Positions 1 through 11,595 of a stretch of 64,000 nt of DNA are shown one piece after another. The notes beneath the pieces were generated by a model. The model had not been told where the DNA came from. It ran no database searches and saw only the letters and a program-made list of their open reading frames with translations. Source of the stretch: Elmis aenea. Lineage: Eukaryota; Arthropoda; Insecta; Coleoptera; Elmidae. The DNA lies in assembly GCA_947652605.1 (NCBI GenBank), contig OX393579.1, positions 26,681,674-26,745,673 of the forward strand, written 5' to 3'. The translations under genes were made by a program, and so were the position numbers. The stretch's first letter is position 1; each line of letters begins with the position of its first letter.

Positions 1-367
1 GTTGCTTGTCAATCAATAGGCGTCAAAGATTCTCACAATTCCACATTTCGGATGAGTTTATCTCTACCTTGACCTTATCACACCTTGATCGTTTTGGGTT
101 ACTAACTAATCTTACCTTACTTTTATTTTGTTAATATTTTTATTTTTATCTCTTTCCCCTGTTATTCCTTCAGCATATATCCGTTTTTCGTGATTTGTAT
201 GCTTGTTATTTCCCGAAGTTTCGAAATAGATAACGCAGCTCACAATTCACGGTCTTATCACCAGTATAACCACACACTATCCTTATTAATTTATGACTTT
301 AATAATAATGCAGACTAATTTGTTCTTAGTATAATATGAACTATTATCTAATACTCATATCCCTGTT
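1..367. other. AT-rich sequence, nothing recognised
   Basis: No reading frame, repeat end or RNA-like structure that I can support. Confidence 0.5.
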
Positions 368-368
368 A

Positions 369-586
369 CCGTGGCGTAGCTAGACATTGTGCCACCGAGG
401 TGGTCCCTGAATTTGCCGCCCTTCTCAAGTCAAAACGTATCTAACATACTTATTTTAGACAAAAAATCAAAAAGGCGTATTGGGAAAAATTGTTTTTGTT
501 TTGAAATGTTTATTACAATTATATACGTTATACCGACCACTGCAGTAGCAGAAGAGTGCCGCCCCCTTTTATCTACGCTAGTGCCT
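369..586. mobile_element. hAT-like MITE remnant
   Basis: The left end reads CCGTGGCGTAGCTAGA and the right end carries TCTACGCTAGTG, an imperfect inverted pair that resembles the CAGTGGCGTAGC ends of the clearer hAT elements at 35493 and 57759. Short GC-rich patches rich in GCC and CCC lie just inside both ends, as they do in those elements. No clean 8-bp target duplication is visible, so the boundaries are approximate. The open frame crossing it has no transposase motif. Confidence 0.45.
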
Positions 587-1120
587 GCTAATCATTCTTT
601 TCAATTTATAATTCTATACAATTAAAATTTGAACTTTGCACAATGTAAAAACGTATGAAAATATAGGAAATGCTCCCTGTTGTATCTATATGTCACAGAT
701 AAATAGTTATTTCAGACAAATAGTTTTTGCTCCCGAAAATACTTTATACCTAGGCAAATATCTTTCTATTACTCATTTATATTATATAATAACACTATTT
801 TCCTGTCCAAACAGTAATTGACAAAACCGTTGTTCGGCGAAGAGTGTCGTTTAATATGGTTACTTGAGGTTGGTTATAGCTTTTTTTGTAATTAATAGAG
901 GGTCAGGTTAATAGTCGGTTAACGTATTTATTAATGAAAGCAAATGCACTGGTTTATTTTTATAATTCATTTAAAAAAAGCTTCAAACAACTTATAACCT
1001 GACTCCTTTATTTATTTGGTATTTGTGAACCTACCGTTCGTTTCTAGACAAATAGCGTTTCTATAGAAATCAGCGTTGTAATGATATTTGCCTGGGCAAA
1101 AGCTATTTGCCTGCGACATA
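587..1120. other. Non-coding sequence with a repeat fragment
   Basis: About 160 bp around 895-1055 share ordered blocks (GGTCAGGTTAA, CGGTTAA, AATGAAA, TTTGTGAAC) with the inside of the TIR element at 25772-26240, so it is probably a fragment of that family. Nothing else recognised. Confidence 0.4.
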
Positions 1121-2457
1121 TACGAGGGCGAACCCAAAAGTAAGGTCTCCTGATTTTTTAAAAATAGAAAAAACCGTTTTATTTTAAAAGTAAATACATC
1201 ATTTTAAAGCTCATACATTGATCTATTTTTCAACATAATCTCCATTTACACCCACACATTTTTGAAGACGCTGGGTCAACTTTTGTATCCCCGTGTCGAA
1301 CCAGTCCACCGCCAAGCTATTCAGATAGCGTTCAACCTCTTCTTTAACTTCTTCGTCACTGCTGAATCGTTGTCCACCCAAGTGCTCCTTCAAGTTGGGA
1401 AACAAATGGTAATCGCTAGGAGCCAGATCAGGACTGTAAGGGAGGTGGAGAATGACAGTCCATCCAAACTGCTTCAAAAGCTCCTGCGTTACACGGGCGA
1501 CATGAGGGCGAGCGTTATCGTGCAGAAGTCTCACACCCTTGCTGAGCATCCCTCTTCGACGATTCTGGATCGCCCGTCGGAGCTTTTTTAACGTTTCGCA
1601 GTACCTGTCGGCGTTTATTGTTGTCCCAGGTGGCATAAAGTCAATCAACAAAATTCCCTTACGATCCCAAAACACACTTGCCATGACTTTGCCCGCGGAT
1701 TGTGTTTGTTTGAACTTTCGCGGCTTGGGCGAAGTCGAATGACGCCACTCACGTGATTGTTGCTTCGTCTCCGGCGTGAAATGGAAGACCCACGTTTCGT
1801 CCCCAGTAACGACGGAATCCAAGAACTCATCCCTCTGATCAGCCCATTGTTGGAGGAATTAACGGGATGTTTCGACACGTTGTCGTTTGTGGTCCTCCGT
1901 TAACATCCGTGGAACCCACCGAGCACAAACCTTTCGATAGTCCAATTTTTCGGACAAAATCCTCTGAATGCTGGACTCGGAAATCTCAGGAACACGCAGA
2001 CTAAGCTCATGGATGGTGATCCTTCGATCTTGACGCAAAATTTGCTCAATCTTTTCCACTGTCTCGTCCGATATCGATGGTCTGCCGCTCCGCTCCACAT
2101 CGTGAATTTCCGTGCGACCGCCGGCAAACTCCCTACACCACTTCCGAACGTTTTTAACGTCTATGCACTTATCGCCGTACACTTCCGTCAGTTATTGTCG
2201 ATGAATATCGATAGGTTGGACCCCTTTAGCGTTTAAAAATCGAATAACTGCGCGAAGTTCGCACTTGGCGGTAACAGCGATCGGGAGCGCCATCTCGAAC
2301 GACTGCTGAGCACGCTATAAGCGCTCTAGCGTGTTCGGACAGGGTTGGATCGAGAGTGGGGGAACAGGCGCATGCGCCAGTGTTGCCGGAATTCGTCTTA
2401 TATGTATCATCGCGGCTCCAGCGCCTTGGAGACCTTACTTTTGGGTTCGCCCTCGTA
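1121..2457 (-). mobile_element. Full-length mariner element
   Basis: About 30-bp terminal inverted repeats begin TACGAGGGCGAACCCAAAAG at 1121 and are matched exactly in reverse at 2428-2457. With a TA target duplication at each end, the element is about 1.33 kb, the usual size for mariner. It carries one transposase gene on the minus strand, flanked by short untranslated ends. The perfect TIRs suggest a fairly young insertion, although the gene is inactivated by stops. Confidence 0.93.
1223..2293 (-). pseudogene. Mariner transposase with two in-frame stops
   Basis: A frame of 356 codons from the ATG at 2293 down to 1223 encodes a mariner transposase, the enzyme that cuts and re-inserts the element at TA sites. 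The N-terminal third has helix-turn-helix DNA-binding character with a GRPS motif; RWVPRML near residue 145 corresponds to the WVPHEL linker motif of the family. The catalytic triad is present: Asp165 (TGDETW), Asp259 (HDNARPH) and Asp294 (SPDLAPSDYH), with 34 residues between the last two, so DD34D. The frame is continuous, but TAA codons interrupt it at 2192-2194 and 1859-1861. The length is normal and no frameshift is needed. It is therefore a nearly intact, probably recently silenced copy that could still be mobilised by an active relative. Confidence 0.92.
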
Positions 2458-4094
2458 CATCAGTTATATACTTTTGGGTCCTGTAAAAAATTGTCAATGA
2501 CAAAATGTTCTTCGCTACTGCGATGTTCAACATTTTTCATAATTTTCACTTTTTAACCAGAACAATTTCACTTTTATTTCTCTTACTCAAAGTCGTGCGA
2601 GTAAGTTTTAATTTAATTATCGTTAGAAATTAACACGTTTTGCGACAAATGTTTTGTATAAATAAATTAGTTAGGCTGTAATGTTTTTCTTTGACACATA
2701 TATTATAGTATACGTGTGTATGTATGGTGTGAGCAAGATTCTCTATTATAAATTTTACTGGTTAATTAATTTTAAATAGGAACAAGAGTAATATTTCAAC
2801 TGATTAAATAAAATTTAAAAAAACATCGGCGTGTCCATTGAGTAACCAGTTACAAACACATTAAAAGATATAATGTGTACCAATTGTCACAACAACAGTG
2901 ACCAATCTAAACACAAAAGTAAATATGGAAACCTATTTCTTGCGTGGAAATAGTTTAGGTCTTAGGCTATAAATTTAAACTTGGTCACGTCAAATCAGAC
3001 CTTTTTTATATTATTTGGGTAATTTAAATTATTTTAAAATCATAGTTTATTGTCCGTGCATGCAGTCTTAATCTCTTTACATTAGTAGATACCTATAGGT
3101 AAATTGACAAAAATGTTATTTTTTGTGTACATAAAAAAATACGGTTTTTTGCACTGTCCGTAGATCCACAAACAACAAAAGTTAAACATCACATTACGAC
3201 ATTGTTAGAATAGACTGTATTAAAAGAAATAAATTAAATTTAGTCATGCCATTAAATACATCATTAAAGTGATGAGAATGTAATCAAATTTGACAGTTGT
3301 TTTCTCAAGTCCTACGCATATATTTGGATAGGTCTTCATCCCATATAACAAAATTGATTTTGGATATACCTAAACTATTGACATTAAATACTAATTTAGT
3401 TTAAATATAAATAGTTTGCGATTAATGCAGGTGTCATGTGTTAAAGACTGTATTCAACAAACTGCTCTTTTAAGCAACATGTTTGGTATTTTATGTTAAA
3501 GATTACCATGAACTATCTATTAATATTTAAATTAAATTATTAGGCACTTATAAAAATTTTAAGCACATGAGGGTTTGTTCATTAATTAATTATTGTTCCC
3601 AAGTAGCGTATTATTAAACACAATTTGAATGTAAATGTAATGGATTCCCAAAATATTCTCGCATGTGCTTAACAATATAAATTTAAAAAATATTATCGCG
3701 CACAATTCCAATCTAAAGTCTGTTTTATACTATACTATATTTTCGTTTAAAAAAATCGTATACGATTTTCTAGTACGGTGTCAATCAGAAATTACAAATC
3801 ATGAACCAAAAATTCGTACGAAATTATCACCGTCCCTATATGCGTCCTATTTTAGCATGGGCGTGTTTTGTGGCATGGGCGCATGCGTATTCTACTACAA
3901 CTGTATCTGACCGCATGTCATTTGTGGGTTAGGTTAACTGAAACAATCAAACGATGTTAAATACTACTTATTACCTTTAATCCCTCACAATTTATTTTGT
4001 AGGAATAAATATGTAGAATGGAACAAGCGTTAAATATGATAAAAGTTACTAAAAAGTAACCAAAACATATTGTGGTTTTCGTACCAAAAAATAG
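2458..4094. other. AT-rich sequence, nothing recognised
   Basis: No protein-like frame or paired repeat ends. The longest open frame, about 80 codons near 3665-3910, has low-complexity content and no motif. Confidence 0.5.
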
Positions 4095-4347
4095 TACAGG
4101 GTGGTCCAAATTCGATGGGATTGCATGGGTATCTCGGTTAATATTTAAGATAGAGAAACGGTTAAATTACCAAAAATGTGCAGTTTTTTGAGACAAACTT
4201 AGAACCGTTTTCAAAAATATTCTATCATTTCCGGTTTTCGAGTTATCGAATAAAAAGTGTTTTTTTGTCATATTAATAATGTGTCATATCTCCGTTATTG
4301 TTGTAAATATCAAAAATATTTATTAAGATTATTTTTGGATATTTTTA

Positions 4348-4610
4348 TGTTTAATTTGATTATACTAAAAAAAAAAATTACGCTCGCTGTTAAAAAGTCA
4401 ACTTTTTAACAGCTTACCTTTTTTTAAATAGAAACGATAGTTGGCTATGACCTATTTAAATTCCTCATTTTTTTCTTGTTTAATTTGATTATACTAAAAA
4501 AAAAAAAAAAAATACGCTCGCTGTTAAAAAGTCAACTTTTTAACAGCTTACCTTTTTTTAAATAGAAACGATAGTTGGCTATGACCTATTTAAATTCCTC
4601 ATTTTTTTCT
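4348..4610 (+). repeat. Two-copy tandem duplication, 129-bp unit
   Basis: Unit one starts at 4348 and unit two at 4477. They are almost identical and differ mainly in the length of an A run. Each unit holds a short palindrome with 12-bp arms, CTGTTAAAAAGT and its complement, separated by two bases (4387-4412 in the first). The duplication lies between the left terminal block and the long inverted repeat of the surrounding foldback. Confidence 0.9.
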
Positions 4611-4807
4611 CATTTCAAATATATAAGGGTTGATGTATTTATTTTTAATAATACGCAAGTTATGAAGGTTTTTTAGGTTTTTTTCTAAGAAAATCATAGT
4701 AGGCTATGAAAACAAAAACCAAACAAGGTGTAAAACCTTACAAAACTCATGTGGTACAAATTACCAAGGTTTTTTAATTTGTTGTGGAAATAAACATTGT
4801 AAATATT

Positions 4808-6165
4808 TGAAAAGAATATTTTAAGTGGTGATAGAGGACCTTTTTCTAAGAAAAAATTTCAAGTAAATTTTTTTCCTGGCAGCCCATTCCGGATAGCAAA
4901 TTTTATGGGCTACAACTTTGGTCAAGTGAATTTTTTTGAAAATCAAACCGATTTTCCGGAAAAGCTGAAAATAAGGAATAGAGTGCAAAAACAAAATTTC
5001 CTACAAATTTTGTTTTGTATTTAAAAATGCTTTTAAAGAGAGTGCGATTACGTGATTGAAAATGATGGAGGTCATTTTGAACACTTATTGAAGTTATTTT
5101 GTAGTTACATGTTAATTTTATTGCGTCCAGATGGATTCGTATTGTTTTGCATTTTATCGTTTTTTTTTTCCACCTTTTTCACTATTATAAACATTTCTGT
5201 GATGCATTTAGTTTTATTGAACAACATATTTACCGAAGTTGTGGTCCGTTAAATGCCTTATCAGCAATAGGCATCCGTTTTGCTCTACGACGTTTCGTTA
5301 AAAAGATGCGGCGTTTTTAAAAATTTACATAACTTATTTATATGCAATTTTACAATTTTTTGGTAAATTTGTTCGTTAGCTCTTTAAAAAAATGATAAGG
5401 GGTGGTTTTCTGAAGAATTTCAAACTTCATTAAAAGCTTTGAAACTGATGAGATACATAATTTTATGAATGTTGCCGATGCTATGGCATTTTTAAATACA
5501 AAATATCATAATTACCGGGAGTTTTTGTTTTTCGAAAACGATAAAATGCAAAACAATGCAAATCCATCTGGACCCAATAAAATGAACATGTAACCACAAA
5601 ATTACTTCAATAAGTGTTCAAAATGACCTCCATCATGTTCAATCATCGCACTCTCTTTAAAAGCATTTTTAAATACAAAAATATTTGTAGGAAATTTTGT
5701 TTTTGCACTCTATTCCTTATTTTCAGCTTTTCCGGAAAATCGGTTTGATTTTCAAAAAATTTCACTTGACCAAAGTTGTAGCCCATAAAATTTGCTATCC
5801 GGAATGGGCCGTCGGTTTTTTTGTACAACCTTTTGTTTTAAAGATACAGCGGTTGCAAAGTCTAAGAAACAATTAAATTTTTTACATTTTTTACATTTTT
5901 TTGTACAAACTGCTTTATAACTCTCAAACCATTGCCTGTAGACAAAAAATAAATAAAACTAATTTTGTAGAGAATTTCATGCTTTATTAAAAAGCTGCAA
6001 GGTATTTTACGATAAAATTGATATTTTCGGCGACAGAGTCTTATAAATGCAGAAGTGTAAAAAAATCAAGCAAGTGTTGATATCAGCTTAGCATTTGATT
6101 TTAGGAAAAAATTTTACTTGAAATTTTTTCTTAGAAAAAGGTCCTCTATCACCACTTAAAATATT
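4808..6165. repeat. Long inverted repeat inside the foldback
   Basis: Sequence from about 4808 to 5170 is repeated in reverse at about 5527-5805 plus 6098-6165. Matching blocks include GTGGTGATAGAGGACC, ATTCCGGATAGCAAATTTTA and CATTTTGAACACTTATTGAA. The right arm has about 280 bp (5815-6095) with no partner on the left, so either that block was inserted on the right or lost on the left. The loop is about 350 bp. RNA read across it would fold into a very long hairpin. Confidence 0.85.
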
Positions 6166-6257
6166 CGCTGTGATAACGGGGACACCCTGTATATAAAAGT
6201 CCAGCCTGACTCTTTCTATCTGTGACTCTGTGACACGGTAACGCATGAATATAGCTA

Positions 6258-6362
6258 CGGGTTGACTTATGTCATACTTGACAATCATCATGTTATTATA
6301 GTAATCTGTAATGTTATTATAGTAATCTGTAACGCGGGTTGACTTGTGTCATACTTGACAAT
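6258..6362 (+). repeat. Nested short direct repeats
   Basis: A 28-bp block starting CGGGTTGACTTATGTCATAC at 6258 recurs at 6335 with one change. Between the two copies, a 21-bp unit starting ATGTTATTATAG occurs twice head to tail (6290-6310 and 6311-6331). Confidence 0.85.
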
Positions 6363-8175
6363 CCCGTCCTAGGACGGGCTAACTGCTAGTGCAAATAATA
6401 TAAACCAAAAATCATTGATTTTAATAAATAATAGCCATGTATTATACAAGTGTATAGTGTAGTAGTATAGTAGTAGTGAAAAACGATACGCGGTTATATA
6501 AGATAAGCTTTATTGAAAATTTTGTAAAGAATGATAGCTAATGACAAGGATAATGTTGTCATGTTTTTTAAACAAGTAAGGTATGCGTTGTCGATCGCAT
6601 ATGTCGTTGTCAACATTGTTCCCTTTATGTGATACCAATAAAGACAACAAAGGTTGTTGATAAGATGCCAATGTGTGAAAAAAAATGGTTTACGCCTAAA
6701 GTGTTATTATAATTTAATATTTTTACCATTGTTTTAACACATTTCTAGCATATTGAAGTAGTAATTCTTTATTTTTGATGTCAGTTCTTTCTTGTTGTGC
6801 CTTTATGATACAAAAAGAAATTTTAAGATTTGCTTTTAACGTTGTTAGTTTGGTATAAAATCATTTTATAGCGTAAAATTTTATTTACATTTCAACAAAC
6901 AAAACAAAACCATACCTACATTTTTAAATACTGATATGGCCTGCTAGGATGTGTTTCGCAGTAATTTATAAAATATTTGAATAAATGTATAAAATGCCAA
7001 CTAAGCAACCAAAATGAAATATTTAATGAAGTTGCGAAACTTTAAATAAATAAATCAATAAATTTGACAAAGGTTTTTTAAATAAAATTAATCCATGCCC
7101 TTCAAATCAAACTCCAAAACATTATTTTAAATAAACAAAATTTTATGTAATATCAAACGTATGGTAATATAAGTGAATTATTAAAAGTGAGAAGGATGCA
7201 CTACGTAGCTAATTAATTAGAAAAAGTTTTGGTTTTAATAATTGTCTCTCCAATAAAATACAGAAGATCATAATACACTTGCACATTTTTCTCCGATAAA
7301 AAAACTTCCGTAAAGGTAACATTTTAAAAATATTTAGGTATAGGTTCAGGTCTAAATTTTACTACAATTTTATTACACTAGCTATGTAAAATTAGGCAAT
7401 TAACTAAAACAAACGAAACACTTAAACATTGCGCTGAAGTTTGTGTACTTAAAAAATCTTTTAAATAAACTTTTTACATAAAAGCGATGGTACTTTTTAT
7501 GGTTGATTATACAATTCACTTACAATGACGAAAATGTCATCGCACCCTTACCCTCGCATCTGTCCCCATTTCAGATATGGCTAAAGCCAAATAACGATGA
7601 ATAGTTGACAGTGACAAGCAAAACCTCTGAAATAAGCGGAAACATGACTTTTAAAAATAGGTTTAAAGGGTAAAGTTCAATAAAAAAGTAAATATTTGTG
7701 ATGCATCCCCTTACAGCATTAAGTCCCCTTCAAATAAATGGGTGCGACTACACAGTATGTAAAGTATGGAAATATTTCTGCCCACAAAATATTTAGAGAC
7801 CACAAAAGCCATGTTTGTTAGTATTTATGTCAAAAATGTACAGTTCTAAAAGCATATTTTTTAATTGCTAAGAATACGAATATAAGCAAACCGTTGTTTG
7901 TCAACGTCAGTCTCTTTAATTTTAATATGCGCATTTTACTGAAAATTCTTCAACAACTTGTAGTTAACGTCATTGTATGTGACATAAACGTAATTTGGTT
8001 TAATCTAAATAATGACGTTATGTTGTAACATTGCTGTTCTAAAACAGCACTTTTTCGCATACTGTCATTAAAAAAGGTAATAGGAATATTGTTAAGAGTT
8101 TTATAATGGTTTACATATGTGTATGCCAAATTTTAACAACTACAATATCTGTAAAAAGTAGTTTATTTACACAAT
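6363..8175. other. AT-rich sequence, nothing recognised
   Basis: No frame over 60 codons, no inverted-repeat ends and no RNA gene that I can support. Confidence 0.5.
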
Positions 8176-8904
8176 AAGACACGTAGACCCAGCGGCGTGC
8201 GGTCCATGGATGCGTTGGATGCGGCGCATCCCCTAAAATTCACGTCAAGAATTTTTTTTTTCGTATCATATTTGAATTTCGTGTAGCTTTATTTCGCTTT
8301 GATTTTATTTTTTGTTACGTGATAATTTTATTTATTATATACGATGTTTTGCCTGCTCGAAAATTTGCGTTATATAATCTACATCCAGCGAGCGGCTGAC
8401 TAAATGTGTGCGATGCACAGCACTAGCGATTGTGAGCCCGACTGAGGGATGCGATTCTGATTGTGGATTCGAAATTTGCGTTCTAGGCGCATGCGCACTG
8501 CGATGCAGTCCCTAGTCTATTGCCCGCATCGTTGCTTTACTTAACAGCTACGGGAAGCGATTACTCTCATGGTTCCTCTGTGTGGGGCAACTGTTATATG
8601 GTAGGGCAGCCGCACTCGATTAATATTACCGCACGCTACAAAATAATCATTTCCTTTGTAAATTGATTTTTGTTTACTTTCTTTAAATCAAGCTTCTTCT
8701 ATTTAAATAAGCTTAACTCCATTTTCAGTGCACTGTTTCGCTACTTAGAATTATGATTATTATTTAATACGACCCATAATATGGATGAAACTGTGGTTAA
8801 TAATAATTGCAATTTTTGATTGAAAATTTAAAGAATATGAAAAGAATTTTCCGGATTTTCTATGACAATCACTTCAGCCAACTTATAGAAAATACTTTGA
8901 TTTT

Positions 8905-9132
8905 ATGAAGTTAAAAAGTCAATTAGTTTACTTGTACTCGACTCCCGAGTTTCATTTAAAATCTATAAATTGCATAAAATAATTAATTGTGAAAGATGAG
9001 CTAAAAGATGTTTTGACAGAAGTATTTAAATTAATACAATTAATTTGCACTATACCTTCCACGAGCGCATCGGCTGAACGATCGTTTTCGACAATGAAAA
9101 GAATAAAAACATTCACCAGAAGCAGTCAAAAT
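8905..9132 (+). pseudogene. hAT transposase C-terminal fragment, interrupted
   Basis: This encodes the hAT dimerisation region. It includes the hallmark TSASAERSFSTMKRIKT, followed in the related copy by a DRLSALALISIEK stretch. A TAA interrupts the frame near 8980, where copy 2 reads GAA. The frame is then cut by the LINE and resumes at about 11381-11454, where an extra A moves the end of the protein to an earlier stop than in copy 2. The N-terminal zinc-finger and catalytic core are absent from both copies, so this fragment cannot transpose by itself. The open frame that continues to 9279 is a chimera with the antisense 3' end of the LINE. Confidence 0.88.
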
Positions 9133-11380
9133 AATAATAATAATAATGTCTTTATTGCCATAAGAAACAAACAAACAGTACAACAATATTATTACATATA
9201 TGTTATATGGCAACCGCAAGGCGTAGTTCAAATCCATTGTCTAGAACAATGGATTGCTCTTCCACTCAACCTTGTTTGAAGATAAATTCAAAATAAAACT
9301 TATAATAATAAAAATATGAATATAAATATGAGGCAACATTTATAATGTAGAAGACAAAATAATATTTCCAAAAATAACCTATTCACATGTTAACTGCCAA
9401 AACTTGCAAATCTGATTCAACAAAATCTGATTTTTTAAAAAAAATTACTACAATAATAGCCTGCCCTCAGCCACAATACGGTAAAACCTTTCTCTTAAAT
9501 GACTTTGAGTCACAGATTTTCAAACTGTCCGGAATAGAGTTGTATAATTTGTAAATATTAAAAGAAAATGATCGTTCAAAGAACTTAGTTTTGTGTTGTG
9601 GTGGACTGATACGACCCCTATTCCTGACGTTCAAGTTGTGGACATAAGTTCTGAAGGTAATTTTGTTTAGTAAATATTTAGGAGCTTTAGACAGAAATAA
9701 ATTATGGTACAGAGTGACGCTTTGTAGGATACGTTTATTTTGCATATTGACCCATCCCATTAACTTAAATTTAAGGGAAATTTTTTGAAATTTTCTTATG
9801 CCATAAACAAATCTAAAAGAACTGTTTTGAACCCTTTGAATTTTACATTTAGTATCGTAATCTAAGCAGTGGCCATAAACTGGTGCCGCGTAATTGAAAT
9901 GTGAGAGTACCATTGCGTCGCATAACATTTTTTTTACATAAGTATTAAGATAGCTTCGGTGAGGATATAAAAGTTTTAAATTTAGGTATGCTTTTTGTAT
10001 GCATTTTGATACATGATTTCTGTATCTAAAAGAATTATCCAAGGTGAGCCCCAGAGTTTTGAAAGATTCGACAAATGGTACATTGACACCATTAACTTTA
10101 ATAGCTATCGCGTTGTTTATTTCCGAAACAACTTTCTGATTACCAAACAGCATCCACGCAGACTTAGCGGCATTAAGAAAAAGGTGGTGTTCCTGCGAAT
10201 ATTCATAAATTGATTGAAGGTCTTTGTTTACTTTATAAACAGCATCAACTAAAAATTCTTTTTTAAAACTGATGTAAATATGAGTGTCATCAGCATACAT
10301 CACATATTTGGTGAAGTTCAAGCATAGTGGCAATTGACAGGTGTAAATAATGAACAACAGGGGTCCCAGAATGGACCCTTGTGGGACGCCACAGTTAGTA
10401 AATTTTACATCTGATATTTTGCCATCATATACAACCTGCTGACTACGAAATGATAAATAACTTTTTATTAATTGAATGGCTGGATTTTCGAAACCAATAA
10501 AGTGTAACAAAGAATACAATACTGAATGCTTGATCGTATCGAATGCCTTGCTAAAATCCAGAAACACAACCAAAGTCAGCTTTCCTTCATCTGCGGCTCT
10601 TATAAGGTCATCGGTGAGGTTTAACAGAGCAGTAGTGCAACTGTATTTACTTCTGAAGCCGGATTGAAAAACTGGTAAAATACTATGTTGTTCAAGATGT
10701 GTTTTTATTTGTTTATGCATAAGTTTTTCTAAGACCTTAGATAGAGTTGATAGTAAACTTATGGGTCTCAGATCTTTGTATTCTACAGGATTGCTGATTT
10801 TTGGTAAGGGTATAACAACAGCATTTTTCCAGGAGGCTGGAAATTGTTGGTCAATAAAACACGAATTAATAATGTTGGTGACGCATGGTATTATTGTTGG
10901 ACAACACAATCTAAGCATCCGAATTCCAATTTCATCTGATCCCAGTGATGCTGATTTGATTGAGTTTATGGATTCAAGCACATCAGTTGTGTCGACAGTT
11001 TTAAAAGAGAATAAATTTTGAGATTGAAAGTTTAATTTAAAATTGTTATTATAAAAGTTGATGATTTGGCTGTGCCCATCAGGATTTTTTGGTATACAAT
11101 CGATTAAGTAATTATTGATTGCATCAACATTTTGTAGATGTGAGGGTTATGTCCTCTGCTTAGGAGTTTTGATATTAAGTAAGTTCAAGTTGTTCCATAG
11201 TTTATAATTTTTGCAATTGCTCTCGAAATAAGCCGATTTTTCGCGTATTAAAGCTCTGTTTGTAAAGTTACGTAGTGATTTATAATACTCGAAGTCTCTT
11301 GGATTTTTAGTTCTTTTGAATTTTTTCATGGTTTTATCTAGAATAGATATAAGAAGTCTAATATTATCTGTTAACCGGAC
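9133..11380 (-). mobile_element. 5'-truncated Jockey-like LINE
   Basis: A non-LTR retrotransposon lies on the minus strand. Its 3' end reads CAATAAAGAC followed by an ATT trinucleotide tail, seen on the plus strand as AAT repeats at 9129-9148. About 330 bp of 3' untranslated sequence precedes the tail. At the other end it stops inside the protein at about 11380 with no endonuclease domain, as expected of incomplete reverse transcription. The hAT host sequence CAAAAT at the left and CAAAT at the right marks a short, imperfect target duplication. The intact target can be read in the hAT copy at 50156-51790. Confidence 0.9.
9467..11380 (-). pseudogene. LINE reverse transcriptase, 5'-truncated with one stop
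   Basis: This is the reverse transcriptase region of LINE ORF2, which copies element RNA into DNA at a nicked target. Within the 504-codon open part (10981 down to 9467), the motifs occur in the expected order: LRPISLLSTLSKVLEK (palm entry) near residues 71-86, FLDFSKAFD with a catalytic Asp near 140-150, GVPQGSILGPLLF near 200, and YADDTHIY near 230, which holds the catalytic Asp pair. A thumb and C-terminal region follow. Upstream codons continue in the same frame to about 11380, broken only by TAA at 11147-11149. The endonuclease domain is missing. The YADD variant and the A/T-rich trinucleotide tail fit the Jockey group, but clade placement is inference. It is a dead copy, although almost intact over the part retained. 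Confidence 0.93.
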
Positions 11381-11595
11381 CAAATGACGATAGACTGTCT
11401 GCTCTCGCTTTAATTTCAATTGAAAAAAAAATTGTTGCTGAATATGAAAAATAAAAAAAAGATTGTATGATGTTGCTATAGACGAATTTTGTAAAAAAGA
11501 TCGTAGAATAAAATTAATTTAAAAAAAAATAAATTGTTCGTTTTTTTGGACAGCATCCCCTGGTTGAAAAGTCACCGCACGCCACTCAAGACACG

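Larger units (their letters stand above)
4095..6191. mobile_element. Compound foldback element, TACAGGGTG ends
   Basis: The left end is TACAGGGTGGTCC at 4095 and the right end CACCCTGTA at 6183-6191. The first 70 bp (CGATGGG, GGTATCTCGGTTAATA, AGATAGAGAAA) resemble the left end of the palindrome at 12279, while the right part is a different long inverted repeat. It may therefore be two elements side by side or nested rather than one. It has no transposase frame; the open frames in it are palindrome sequence read by chance. Confidence 0.6.
8176..11595 (+). mobile_element. Non-autonomous hAT element split by a LINE (copy 1)
   Basis: The end motif CAGCGGCGTGCGGT at 8190 pairs with ACCGCACGCCACT at the right end. 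An exact 8-bp direct repeat AAGACACG lies at 8176-8183 and 11588-11595. Six bases, TAGACC, sit between the left repeat and the TIR. Without the LINE (about 9133-11380) the element is about 1.15 kb. A related copy lies inverted at 50156-51790, and the two share sequence over their whole common length. It keeps only the C-terminal part of a hAT transposase. Confidence 0.9.

Noticed and set aside
9040..9279. Open frame running from hAT coding sequence into the LINE
   Set aside because: The last 50 or so codons are antisense 3' end of the LINE; the frame is an accidental chimera.
11381..11419. First codons of the open frame upstream of the reverse transcriptase
   Set aside because: They are antisense hAT sequence; the LINE begins at about 11380.
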